From the NCBI GenBank assembly GCA_001643675.2, contig LSRY02000009.1:124001-188000 (forward strand): DNA of 64,000 nucleotides, given 5' to 3'. Of the stretch, positions 36,989-48,433 are shown in pieces (position 1 is the stretch's first letter; every line of letters begins with the position of its first letter). The notes under the pieces were generated by a model. It ran no database searches and was not told the DNA's origin. It saw nothing but the letters and a program-made list of their open reading frames with translations. The stretch is from Monocercomonoides exilis. Lineage: Eukaryota > Preaxostyla > Oxymonadida > Polymastigidae. The translations under genes were made by a program, and so were the position numbers.

Positions 36989-37656
36989 TGACAGGGCATT
37001 AGTCGATTAGATCGACACCCAAAAATATTCAAAATTTTGGATTTCTTTTTGATAGGAATAACAAACTTATACTAATAAATGTGTGTTGTAGCATTTTTGT
37101 TTTGAAATTAGGGTTAGAAGTGGGAAAAGGAGCAATTAATTAATATCACTTAGGGTTTGAGTTCGTTATCTTAATCGTTAAAATTTCTTTTTTAACAGAA
37201 ACAACTGATGATATTTCTTCTGTTTAATCAAAGAACTAATCAATTATTTCTTTTGAATCTTTTATTTTTGATTTCTTTATTCGATCAGCTCTCCCCTTAT
37301 AATATTTTCTCAATTAATGAAAACAGCCAATGCTATTCCCTTCTCTTATTCTCATTTCTATAAGGATATTTCTGAAACAATAATCATATTCATCATGTTT
37401 CTTCAATGTGAAAACTACAAAATAGATTGTGTATTCCTTTTTTTTCACTAATCTTATTCATTTAACACAATGTTTATGATTATAATTCCCTTTTTAATAT
37501 ATAATTCATCGTTTTTAGGTTTAAAAAAACATGAAAATTTAACTTTGTTAAAAGTTAGACAATAAACTTCTATTAGCACAACAAGTTATTTTATTCAAAT
37601 ATTAAGTTGACAACGATTTTTTAGGGTGTCGATCTAATCGACTATTACCAATGACA
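36989..37656. mobile_element. Non-autonomous terminal-inverted-repeat element, about 670 bp
   Basis: Terminal inverted repeats share a perfect 20-bp core, AGTCGATTAGATCGACACCC at 37001-37020 and its complement at 37624-37643, with weaker similarity out to TGACA ends. The interior is AT-rich with no transposase. It sits between a partial fold-back arm on the left and a larger fold-back element on the right, which suggests nested insertion. Confidence 0.82.
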
Positions 37657-37666
37657 GAACTATATA

Positions 37667-39866
37667 TACCATGGGTGCTTAACCCGCGCCCTGGTGCCAA
37701 ACCCGCACCCTGCAAATTCCTTGAAAATAGAAAAATATATTTTTGCTTTTCAAAGAAGTTCATTGATGGTGAATTTTCTTAAAACTTGTTTAAAAAAATA
37801 TTATATTATATTTTTTTTATAAAAAAACTTACAAAAAGATGAATTTTAGAAACTTTTGTTTGGAAGAAAGCTTTTAAGCAATAAACTGAAAAGGCAAAAA
37901 AGTTAAACTTAAGAAAAATCTAAAATGTTGTTCATTAATAGATTTTCAAAGATTTCGTCAGTTTTTGATGATTTGAAGCATTCCCTGATATTTTCCACCT
38001 TTTTATCATTTGATCGATCCCATTAAGATGAGAAAAATGAATTGAAAGTTCAGCAGTTACTTTGAAAGGGGTTTGTGAGAGTTGTTTCTTATGTTTTTCA
38101 ATGAAAACTTCCTTTTATTATTATAGAGACTCGAAATTTCTTAGATTTATTCGTTTCTTTTGTTGTTTGGATATCAAGTGTTTGATAATTTTTTCTTGTT
38201 TAAAATCATTTATATTGCGGTTGAATATTCTGTGACATTAATTAAAACAAGATTTCTTAAAACTGATATTGTTAAATTAGGATGATATATGCAATTATTT
38301 GTGTTTTCTGAGTCAAATTTTCTAATGAAAAATTTAACGAGATTGACAACATTTTTCGTCTTTCGTTTTTTTTCGAATTGACATTCATTTATTAACTGTT
38401 GACACTATTTCAAATGGATATTTCTTTTCATCGTTCTGTGTTTGCAATCATTTTAATATTTCTAAAAATTTTAAGTTTTTCCGATTTTTTGTTTCTATTT
38501 CACTTCAGTATTTGCTTAATTGCTAAAAAGTGGTATTAATATGGACACATCACAAAAATCGTCCTTCAGTTTTTAATATCTAACGTGCGTTTTGTCTGCA
38601 GAAATATTTCTTTTTCATTTCATTTCAAATACAAATTCCACTTTCATATTTAAAAACTGAACGATGAACGTATTCAAATTTCAAAAATCAAAAAAGGAAA
38701 TGACTGTACAAAATTACCAATTCACAAGTTCTTGAATAAATCCAAGGATTTCATGTTATTGAAGTGTATAATTGATGATTCTTTAAACGAAAAAATGAAA
38801 GCAATATTTTGGCAATTCTGTAATATTTGAATATTATATTAATGAACGTTTCGTTTAATAAACATTCCGTTTTATATTTTGTTCTTTTCGTTACTTTACC
38901 AAATTGAAAATTCATTTATAGCGTTGTTGGAATTGATTTGAATAAGACAATACACTTTAAATATCATTTTAAAAAACAGAAACAACAAATTCAATATCAA
39001 ATGTCTAACACTTCAACTATTTTCAAAAATTTGTTACTCAAAAAATAACAGTCTTTTTTAAAAAATTTGAATTAAAACAAAAAGCTTCAAATTTATTGAA
39101 ATGAAATATTTGAAACCAGTAAATAAAACATGCACAGTTATAGTTTGACACGTATCTGAAATAAAAATAATGATTAGGATATGATGGATTATTCATTCAT
39201 AAACGACAAAAATATAATTTTCATCAAAACATATAAATAAAATATATCTATCCATTGAAAGCATCAACAATGAATGTGCAATCATATGATTTAAACATAA
39301 ACAAAATACACAAATATGCTTTCAACAATTGTTGTGGATATAACAATAAAAAACAATATAACAGAAACAACAAAAGAAACGAATAAATCTAAGAAATTTC
39401 GAGTCTCTATAATAATAAAAGGAAGTTTTCATTGAAAAACATAAGAAACAACTCTCACAAACCCCTTTCAAAGTAACTGCTGAACTTTCAATTCATTTTT
39501 CTCATCTTAATGGGATCGATCAAATGATAAAAAGGTGGAAAATATCAGGGAATGCTTCAAATCATCAAAAACTGACGAAATCTTTGAAAATCTATTAATG
39601 AACAACATTTTAGATTTTTCTTAAGTTTAACTTTTTTGCCTTTTCAGTTTATTGCTTAAAAGCTTTCTTCCAAACAAAAGTTTCTAAAATTCATCTTTTT
39701 GTAAGTTTTTTTATAAAAAAAATATAATATAATATTTTTTTAAACAAGTTTTAAGAAAATTCACCATCAATGAACTTCTTTGAAAAGCAAAAATATATTT
39801 TTCTATTTTCAAGGAATTTGCAGGGTGCGGGTTTGGCACCAGGGCGCGGGTTAAGCACCCATGGTA
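37667..39866. mobile_element. Large fold-back element, 502-bp near-perfect arms
   Basis: Arms 37667-38168 and 39365-39866 are inverted copies of equal length with no indel seen by eye, around a 1196-bp AT-rich spacer without ORFs. Ends read TACCATGGGTGC...GCACCCATGGTA, so a TA target duplication is possible. Within each arm two ACCCG boxes lie 19 bp apart (AACCCGCGCC and AAACCCGCAC), a plausible transposase-binding pair. No protein is encoded, so mobility would depend on a transposase supplied elsewhere. Confidence 0.9.
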
Positions 39867-40042
39867 TGCATGCATACATACATATTTGTTTTGTTTTTAG
39901 TTTTTTAATTTATTTTTGAAAAATTTGATAAAAAATAATCAAAAGAGTCGCTTTCAATAATTGCAAACTTTACACACAGTGAAATGAAAAAAGAAAAAAA
40001 AATATGGCTTTTGAGTTTCATTATTCGTTTCATTTCATTAAC

Positions 40043-41488
40043 TCAAACATTCACAAAATAATCTGAAATATTCAACGATAAATCATCATCATAGTCTTCC
40101 TGTAGAAAAACCAATATTCCATGAAAACTTACAATGGCATCTTCGTACCCTTCCTCTTCCAAATTTTCAAACAACTCCATTTTGGCTGCTTTCCTTTTTG
40201 CTTCTTCTGCATCATTATCAGTCTCTTCATTCAACATTTCAAACATTAGAAAACATATTTGCAGCGAATAAAATGTGATTTCGTCATCCAACGTTGATTC
40301 CAAAATTTCCATCAAAATGAGCTCGAAAACGCCTTCTTTTAGAAAAACATCAACACTCACAGTCGCATTTTCTGCAAAGCCTTTTAAAATATAAAGGCAA
40401 TCTCCAGTCATACCTTGTTCATTATCTCTTGATGCTATGCACAGCTTGACAAGGCTAAGAATCATTCTAGCAACATCATCCTTCCGTAGTTCGTAATGCT
40501 CCAAAGGATCAATCATTTCATCGGTCCAATTTCTTATAATCTGCACCTCTTTCAATATTTTCATCTCTTCTTTACTTTTCTTCCAATCAACGCATGCAGT
40601 CAAATCTTCAAGTTCTCTTGCTGATTCCCTCACAAAATGCAGCTCATTCATAATCACTTCTTCCAAATTTTCTCCGTTGCGCAATCTAAATATCAAAAAT
40701 CTCCAAGCTGATTGATATGCAAGATGAGTAAGGTTGTGATGTTCCTGATGATATTTGATGATTTCTTTGATCTCTTCCAAATACATTGTTTTTTCTATTC
40801 TCTTTCAAAATACAAGAAAAAAAGCAAAAATATAAAAAATAAAAAACAACGACTCACACATTTTGAGCTTTAATGCAACTTAATGCTAGCAAAGCCATTT
40901 CCACTTTCTTTTGTGTCTCCTCGTCTTTCTCTTTGCTCAAAGAAACTTCAAAAAAGAAAGGCAAGCAATTCGATATCAATTTCGATGGAATATATCTTTC
41001 CTTGTGCAACAGATAGCATTCGCAAAGCTCAATTAAAAAATTTTCATTCTTTTCTTCTTTCTTTAATTCCTCAACGATCATCTTCTCAAATCTTCTTGGT
41101 AGCGAAGAATTGTTAAAGCAAAAGCTTGACACGCACGTAACCACTTTGAAATATCCCGCGTGCTTTAGCAACAAAATGATATTTTTTACAGATATTTTCT
41201 TTTTGTCAATCATTTCATCAAGTTTATTGAACGAAAATATCTCAAAAATTGATTTGCATTCATCTTTATTCATGTCTTCTATCAGTCCATTCATTTTAAT
41301 GATTTTCTGTTTTTGCATATCTTCATCGCAATTCTCCAACTCAGTAAACAATTCTTCAGAAAAAATTGAAAACAAAGAAAATCGATCCATTCAAAAGCCA
41401 AATAAAAAATAAACAAACTTGCAAACTTTCCTGTCCTGGATATTCCTTGAATGATACTTAAACATTCATCATCAATGCACTCGCTCAT
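40043..41488 (-). CDS. Orphan helical-repeat family protein, member A (intact)
   Basis: Three exons on the minus strand, 41488-41419, 41353-40860 and 40801-40043, give 440 residues. Introns of 65 and 58 bp have donors GTTTGT and GTGTGA and fall at the same phases (1 and 0) as in the other members. Conserved family blocks are KLFTELENCDED, a Met/Lys/Glu helix, ILLLKHAGY, ELCECY, EETQKKVEMALLALS, YLEEIKEIIKYHQEHHNLT, YQSAWRFLI, NELHFVRE and the end LSLNISDYFVN. Almost all of it looks alpha-helical, like armadillo/HEAT-type solenoids. No signal peptide or membrane segment is present, so it is probably cytosolic or nuclear. The function is unknown. The start is the only ATG giving an exon 1 of the family's length (70 nt). 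The stop is TGA. Confidence 0.82.
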
Positions 41489-44400
41489 TCAGTTTATTGC
41501 AAAAAAAAAGTTCTTTTTATGAACGAATATTTGTAGAAAATTGAATAATCGATAATTACAAACATCATTGATTGTCTTACAAAATGAAAAGGAAATGATA
41601 CACAGCAAACTGCTTTTCTTTTTTAAAAATAGACACGAAAATAAAGTTCCAACGAAATCAATGATCTCTGCTTGAAAAGTCCTAAAGAGCGAATATTTTC
41701 TTTCTCTTTGATCAAACCATCAACCAATAACAACAAAGAAAAAAATGGGATTAAATTTTTGCATTTATGAAAGAAACAACGATTTGTTCCAAACTTTTTC
41801 TCCAACCTTATCATTATAAGTCTTTCATTTCCATGTCAAACAAATACCGAAAAATACAAAAATTGAGAAAAATATTTGTTTGAGTAGAATGGAACAAAAT
41901 TCATTAAGCAAAATATTTCGTCCCAGATCAAGTATTTATAATCATATCAATTCATGAATCGAATTCCTACATGAATTGAAGTTGAAAGTTTTTTGAAGAG
42001 AAAAAGAACTTTAACAGAAAAGAAATTTGTCTAGAAAATTTATTTCTTGAAGAGAAATTATAATAATTATTATTTTATTTTTGTGTGAGAAGTCAGACTG
42101 AAAGCAAGAATTACAAATGTTTGCGTGTTCCATAATCACTTCATTTGAGCTTCCTTTTTAATATTCAGTTAACATTCAAGTTTTCTCATTGAAATCTTGG
42201 AAGAAAAAAAATATAATTGAAAGTCAGAAAAGCTAAATAGATTCGATTCATTGTGAAATAAGTCAAGCAGCATATAACACGGATATATAACTTCATTGAG
42301 AAATGGTCACATATTGAAAATACACGAAGATCATTCCGGAAACTAAGGATAGCACGGTTCATCGTTGATGGAATAACAACAATAACTGATTCTGACCTTT
42401 ATATATGGAATTTACCAAATATTTGGATAACAAAAACCATTTGATTTCGATTGATTGATGATTGGATTAGAGATACGACAAATATTGCAGTGAAAAGAGA
42501 TTCGTTCAAGAAGAAAACGAAGTCCAACATTCTTTTGTTTACAAAAAAAAACGAAAGAAATTAATCTGAGAATTCAGCCGCTGTCACAAAAGAATTTTGA
42601 GAGTGTGAAACATTTTAATTTATTATCCAAGTATATTTTTGCATCAACTCATTCTTCTTTGACAGACCAGAAATTCTTCTTTTGAATTCAGTGGATGCAT
42701 CCTTCATGCAATGGCTTATGAAAATGAATGGGCAACCCTTAAAATATTTCATCAATTTTTCATTTCTTTTTTTTTTTCTTATAGCAGCGCGATCATCGGA
42801 AGAAATCCTTGCTGTTTTCCCCAAGTTTCTGAACTCAAACTCTCGAAGTGGATCCTCAATAGAATTTTTATCTTCTGCTGAGGGCGCTTTTTGTTATTAT
42901 TTCTGCTTTTGCAGTTGCCTAACATGCTGAAAAAGCAGCTTTCACAGCAACAGCCTTTATTAGTGGTATCAACAAAGGAAATCTGTTTCTTTAACTGGAA
43001 ACTCGTCTCAAACTGTCTTATCAATGGAACAATCTTCTTTACAAGAATTTCTTTAACTTCGGAGAAGAATGAAGATCAGCTCCTCCTTTTTTGGTACCTT
43101 CAATCAAAAAACTGTTTATTCACAAGCAACAAGAAGGAATACCACAAGGTCTTCATGTTTTGGCTTGCCTTGTTCAGTGTACGAGGATTTCTTCGAAGGA
43201 TGTTCAATTATAGGCAATCTTTTTCAATTGCTGAAAAACCAACCCAACCGAATAGAAACGGAAAATACTTGCTGTTTGATGCAATCCGAATGAAGAGACA
43301 AATCAGCGGAAAATTATTATTGTTGAAGAATATGGAGCATATTCTTCAAATATTCAGATGAGAAAAAGAGGAAGATGCTCTTTTTGAAGGAATAAATGAA
43401 GCAGAGCGATGCTTCATCACTCAACAAGCAATGAACAAGTCAGAATTCACAAAGAAACTGACAAGCAAACATCATTAAAAGCCATCTCCATTCGTTTCTG
43501 TCTTCTCCTTCTTTTATTTAATCTGCTGGGCGCTTCCCATCTTTTTCCTCTGTGTCATTTTTCATGCAACGCTTTTCATTTGAGATCTTTGTACGTCTTC
43601 TGTTTCGAAGAAAAGATGAGAGAAATATGAAGAACACGAAATAAACTGCAGATGCTATTCAGCATTATATCATTATAACTGCATAGATGAGGAAACATAA
43701 CGAAAAACTATTTTTTCTGATTTCTGTACTCTTAGATTATTTTCTGCAATTATTGAACTGATTGTCGAATAGCATTCATCGAATCTTCAGATCTCAATCA
43801 ATTGACTCTTCTCCGCTTGCTTCTTTTTCTTCCTCTTCTTCTTCTTCTTCTTCTTCTTCCTCTTTCTTGTCCTCCTCCTCCTCCTCCTCCTCTTTCTCTT
43901 CCTCCTCATCCTTCCTTTTCAAATCTCATTTCAGCTGAAAGAATGCAAGTTTCTTTGAATGCGCAAATCTTTTTGTTACATCCAATGAATTAATGAATTT
44001 CCTTTTGATTTTTGATTCTCAATGAACTGAAGAACCTCAATCTATTCTGTTGGAGCAGATCTTCATTGTTTTTCTTCATGACACATGATTATTTGGCAAT
44101 TGAAGAATTGGACCTTAATCTCCTGCCATTCGACAAGCATGCTCTCCATATTCAAGAACTTTTCTTTTCTTTTATTCATTCAATAAGAGATGATTTTCAG
44201 AATTTCTTTTCTTTTCTTCTTTCACAACCCAATGATCCAATGATAAATGAGCTCAAAATGCAACAATCCATAAAATGTGTCAAACCTTCAGGTATCATCT
44301 GTTCTTGTTTTCAGTTTCATTCTTCTTCGCAAAATATTGTGAAAAATCTTCCATTCGTTCATTTTGTTTTTCTATTTCCCATTTTCTCTGTGCTCAAGGA

Positions 44401-44713
44401 CTTGAAATTTTTTCCATTTCAAAAATAGAACTGTTATTATCAAAATGAAAAAGAATAATTAAAATTTTTTTCGACAAATAATCTGTTGGGTTTGATCAAA
44501 AAGAAACAAAAGATTTTCATTTTTGGCTTAGACAGCCAATCCTTGCGGCTTCTTTGCAATTTCTTTTGCACTTCTTTTTATTAAGCAAAAACAGAACAAA
44601 TTGAATAGCAATCATTTTAGTTCTGAAAGATAATCCGTGTTGTTTGTATTTATCATAATTTTGTATTTTACCAGGCTTTTCAATCATTTTTAACATTTTA
44701 AACAACAAGCAGG
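41489..44713. other. Spacer between divergent family members
   Basis: About 3.2 kb. Short frames at 41623-41814 (-), 42615-42824 (-), 42891-43361 (+) and 44012-44428 (+) show no recognised domain or conserved pattern. Part of 41740-41900 weakly resembles 61235-61375, so some of it may be old repeat. Confidence 0.45.
43803..43922 (+). repeat. Pyrimidine triplet microsatellite
   Basis: TTC/TCC/CTC repeats for about 120 bp in non-coding sequence. The composition is like the Ser-coding tracts in the MSH6 and kinesin genes, which shows that this repeat type also arises outside genes. Confidence 0.85.
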
Positions 44714-46153
44714 ATGAGTTTGTCAGACAATGATTATTCTGAAGATGATTATTCTGAAGATGATTATTCTGAAGATAAAATTCTGACTAAGGCCAGAACT
44801 AGGCAGTTTTGGAGTTTGCTCTTTTATTTTGGCTAACCATTCGAAACATATTTAATTTTTTGAATTCAATTTGCAGAATTGCTCTATGAGCTGGAATATT
44901 GTAAAAAGGATGAACAAATGCAGAAAATTGAGGAAATGAAAAGAATGATGGATGAAATGAATAAAAAAGAATTAAAATCTGTTTTCACAAAAGAACTATT
45001 CAATAAATTTCACCAAATGATTGGAGAAAAGACATTGTCATTGGATCGTGTAATCTTGCTGTTGAAACATGTTATATATTTCAATATACAGAAACGTATT
45101 TCAATTAATTCTTTTGATGAATCATTATTGTGCAAAAGAATGAGAAGGATGATGAATGATGAAAATGAGAAGAAAAAAGAAATGAACGAAAAGTTACTGG
45201 TTGATCTCTGTGAATGCTCCATTTCATTGAGTTACAACTTCTCGGGTGAAGTTCTTTCGATTTGTGTGCCTTGCCTTCTGAAAGCTTCATCAAACAAAGA
45301 GGAAAACGAGGAAACGCAAAAAGAAGTGGAAATGGCTTTATTTGCATTAAGTTACATCAATAGATATTTTGTGTGTTCACTTCGATTTCCTTAATGTTGT
45401 TTTGATATTTTTCTTATTTCTAATCAGTTTATCGAACAAGAACTTTACCTCGATGAAATCAAAGAAATCATCGAATATTTCCAGGAACATCAGGATCTCA
45501 CTCAGTTTGCCTATCAGTCTGCTTGGGAGTTTTTGATAAACAGATTTTTCAAAGACAAAAGCTTGGAAGAAGTGATAGTGAATGAACTGCATTTCGCAAT
45601 CGAGGCAAGAAGAGAATTAGAAAAACTTTCAAAATGTATCGACTGGAAGAAGAAAGAAGAAGAAAATGGAAGAATAGAAGTGTCTATTATAAGGAGATGG
45701 CTTCGTGTTATAAAATACTTCTTCGTCTTGTGCACATTGTGGAACGAAGAACTTGCTGGACTTCTTTACAGCATTGTTCAACTATTTCGAGCATCAAGGG
45801 GCAATCACAAAAATATTTGCTATGGATGTCTCGATTCACTTCGATGTGCAGCGGAAAATAGAAATGTGGAAGTTGATGACTTGTTGAAAAGTGGAGCTAT
45901 CGGTCTCTATTTGGAGGAAATGAAGCAATCAACTTTGGATGATAGAATTGTGTGGAATGGCTTGAATATCTTTTTGAATATTTCAGAAAGACTGAAAGAA
46001 AAGACGGATGGAGAAACGGACGAAACAAAACGAAAAGAGTTGAAAAGAAAGATATTCGAAAGGATGGAAGAAGAAGGATATGAAGATGCCATCATAAGTT
46101 TTCATGAAATTTTCTATTTTCTAACGAAAACTATTCTTATGAATTATCGTTGA
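44714..46153 (+). CDS. Orphan helical-repeat family protein, member B (frameshifted tail)
   Basis: Exons 44714-44813, 44877-45370 and 45428-46153 give 439 residues. Exon 2 is exactly 494 nt, as in members A and C. The N-terminus carries three copies of a DYSED unit that member A lacks. Family blocks are present: KLLYELEYCKKDEQ, VILLLKHVIY, LLVDLCEC, EETQKEVEMALFALS, YLDEIKEIIEYFQEH, YQSAWEFLI, NELHFAIEARRELE, LLKSGAI, MEEEGYEDAI. The final part diverges. The frame ends at TGA 46151-46153, but shifting one base near 46130 restores a family-like end (ELSLNFSDYF) stopping at 46180-46182, just before AATAAA at 46186. The encoded protein therefore loses about the last 16 conserved residues. It may still be functional. 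Confidence 0.78.
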
Positions 46154-46185
46154 ATTTTTCTGATTATTTTTTGAATATTTGAGAA

Positions 46186-46191
46186 AATAAA
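46186..46191 (+). promoter_or_regulatory. Putative polyadenylation signal AATAAA
   Basis: AATAAA lies 4 bp after the ancestral-frame TGA (46180-46182) of family member B and 33 bp after its present stop. Confidence 0.45.
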
Positions 46192-46284
46192 ACTCATTTT
46201 TATATTTTAACTCAAAAATTGTAGTTTTTTATATTAATTTTTTATTTTATTGTAACTCCAAAATCATATCTGGGGTGATTTATA

Positions 46285-47258
46285 AACCCGAATATTTTCA
46301 TAAACCCGGTTATTTTTTTGTTCGTTGAAACAGAATGAATACAACATAAAAATACAAAAAGCAAACTTTTACACGTTTATTTTACTATTATTTGATTGAA
46401 CAAGTATTTTTTTGTGACAATTTTAGTTTTTGACGAAGATCAAAGGAAATATTAATTTATTTTTGATCATTTGTTTTGCTTGTTTTTAAGCAACTCTCTT
46501 TTTCTGTCAATTTTTAGGTATAATGTCATAAAACATACAAAACATAGTTTTATTGTTACAAATGTTATTTGTTTTTTCGTATTTTTTCGATTGTTTTTCA
46601 CATTTCATCGTTTTTGACAAGAAATATGGAAATATGAAATTTTAATTCGATCAAATGTTTGTTACATGTTTAAAGTCATATACTAATAAAGAAAAATGGT
46701 AACATTAAACGTTTACCATGTTAAAAAAATGTCAAAATTTGTTGATTTAGTTATTTCAATCAATTTTTGTTTATTACAAATATGCTCATATAAAAATACA
46801 CACTAAAATGTTTAATTCAATAATGAAAGAATTAATGTGTTTTAATCTTAATAACACATTAAAATAATTATCAATCGTTCATCTAGAATATTAGTTCAGA
46901 AATTTTCATATTTCCATATTTCTTGTCAAAAACGATGAAATGTGAAAAACAATCGAAAAAATACGAAAAAACAAATAACATTTGTAACAATAAAACTATG
47001 TTTTGTATGTTTTATGACATTATACCTAAAAATTGACAGAAAAAGAGAGTTGCTTAAAAACAAGCAAAACAAATGATCAAAAATAAATTAATATTTCCTT
47101 TGATCTTCGTCAAAAACTAAAATTGTCACAAAAAAATACTTGTTCAATCAAATAATAGTAAAATAAACGTGTAAAAGTTTGCTTTTTGTATTTTTATGTT
47201 GTATTCATTCTGTTTCAACGAACAAAAAAATAACCGGGTTTAAGAAAATATTCGGGTT
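46285..47258. mobile_element. Fold-back element, about 355-bp arms
   Basis: Arms 46285-46640 and about 46903-47258 are inverted copies around a 260-bp AT-rich spacer. Each arm starts AACCCGAATATTTTC and then AAACCCGGTTATTTTTTTG, so two ACCCG boxes lie 18 bp apart. It is non-coding. It sits 3' of family member B and 5' of a broken member. A partial relative is at 36868. Confidence 0.9.
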
Positions 47259-47649
47259 GGCAAGTTCCAAGAATATGGACCATCGATAAAAAATATTTTA
47301 TATATTTATATCGAAATAAAATGGAATATTAATTTATTTAAAATTAGTTATTTTTGTTGAAAAAGTGTTTTTGACTATTTTCCATTTTTCTTTGATCTAT
47401 CCCATAACATTTTCTTGTTAATAACAGGTTTGTAATTTATGTATATTTTTCGAAAAAAACTTTCTTCACACTTTAATGTGCTTTGGATTAAACAAGAATC
47501 TATATAGCTTTTTATGACTTAAGTCATAGAACGAAGAATCAGCTTTGCTTACAAACAGCGTTGTTCATTTTTATCTGGCGTCTAGTTATGATTACGGAGA
47601 AGGAAGGAAGAATGCACAATTTCATTTGAAGCGAAGGAGGATGATATAG
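47259..47649. other. AT-rich spacer
   Basis: No gene or repeat recognised between the fold-back element and the family fragment. Confidence 0.5.
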
Positions 47650-48003
47650 CTTAAAAGATGGAGAACTTTTCGTAAAATGGAGCAGTTGAGCTATTTTGAT
47701 GGTAATTCAGAGAACAACTTTGAACGAAGAAATGACACAAGAATGTCTAGAAATTTTTGTGAATGTTTTGGAAGGATTGAAAGAAAAGAATAAAGAAGAA
47801 GAGAAAGAAGAGAAAGAGAAAGAAGAAGAAAGAAGGAAAGAGCTGAAAGTGAAATGTTTAACTAGATGGAAGAAGGATACGAAGATTGTATCATTTGGCT
47901 GTGCCGTTATATTTGTCACGGTATTTATGGAGAATTGCAATTGATAAATGATTATCCACATTATTTTGTGTATTAATAATTTATCTGCATTAACATTCAC
48001 TTC
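47650..48003 (+). pseudogene. Orphan helical family, 3' fragment
   Basis: Only the last third of the family is left. Recognisable in changing frames are NGAVELF (for SGAI.LYL), VIQRTTLNEEM, CLEIFVNVLEGLKEK, a Glu/Lys run, then after a shift MEEGYEDCII and a C-terminal ELQLINDYPHYFVY matching the family end DLSLNISDYFVNV. At least two frameshifts and stops. It has no exon 1 or 2. Confidence 0.75.
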
Positions 48004-48433
48004 ATCTTTTTTTATTTTCTTTTTTGTGATATTTTGCGCAGAAAACTCATTTGGTCTGGAAATAAAGGAATTCAAATGTGCAAAATTAGATAAAAGTGTT
48101 TTTTTAAAGAATACCAATACTTTTCATGAAAGATGAACATTTGTTTTTAAGTTTATAATTAATAATAAGAAATAAGAAAAATCAACAGGAAGAGAATCAA
48201 AAATTTTGTATATTTTATTAATTTTGAGAAAGAAAAAGTTAAAAAATATAATTTAAATCTCTTCACAAAAGCAACTTAAACAACATAAAAATCCAAAACT
48301 CTTTCAATAATAAGCATCTCTGCTTTTAAACCTGAAATTGTCATTTCGAAATAATGGAGGATTAGGAAAACAGGTTAGTTATTTCACAGCTCTACTGATT
48401 TTTGAGTTGCAAAGTAAAATGCATCTGATTTCT
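48004..48433. other. AT-rich spacer between convergent pseudogenes
   Basis: Separates the 3' ends of the plus-strand fragment and the minus-strand pseudogene. Nothing recognised. Confidence 0.5.

Noticed and set aside
37667-39866. CRISPR or tandem repeat array
   Set aside because: The repeats are two inverted arms, not regularly spaced direct repeats, and the setting is eukaryotic.
41740-41900. Shared repeat with 61235-61375
   Set aside because: Only scattered short matches in AT-rich sequence. Too weak to annotate as a repeat without a computed alignment.
44012-44428. 138-codon plus-strand frame as a gene
   Set aside because: It opens without ATG, is Phe/Ser rich, shows no domain and has no paralogue in the window.
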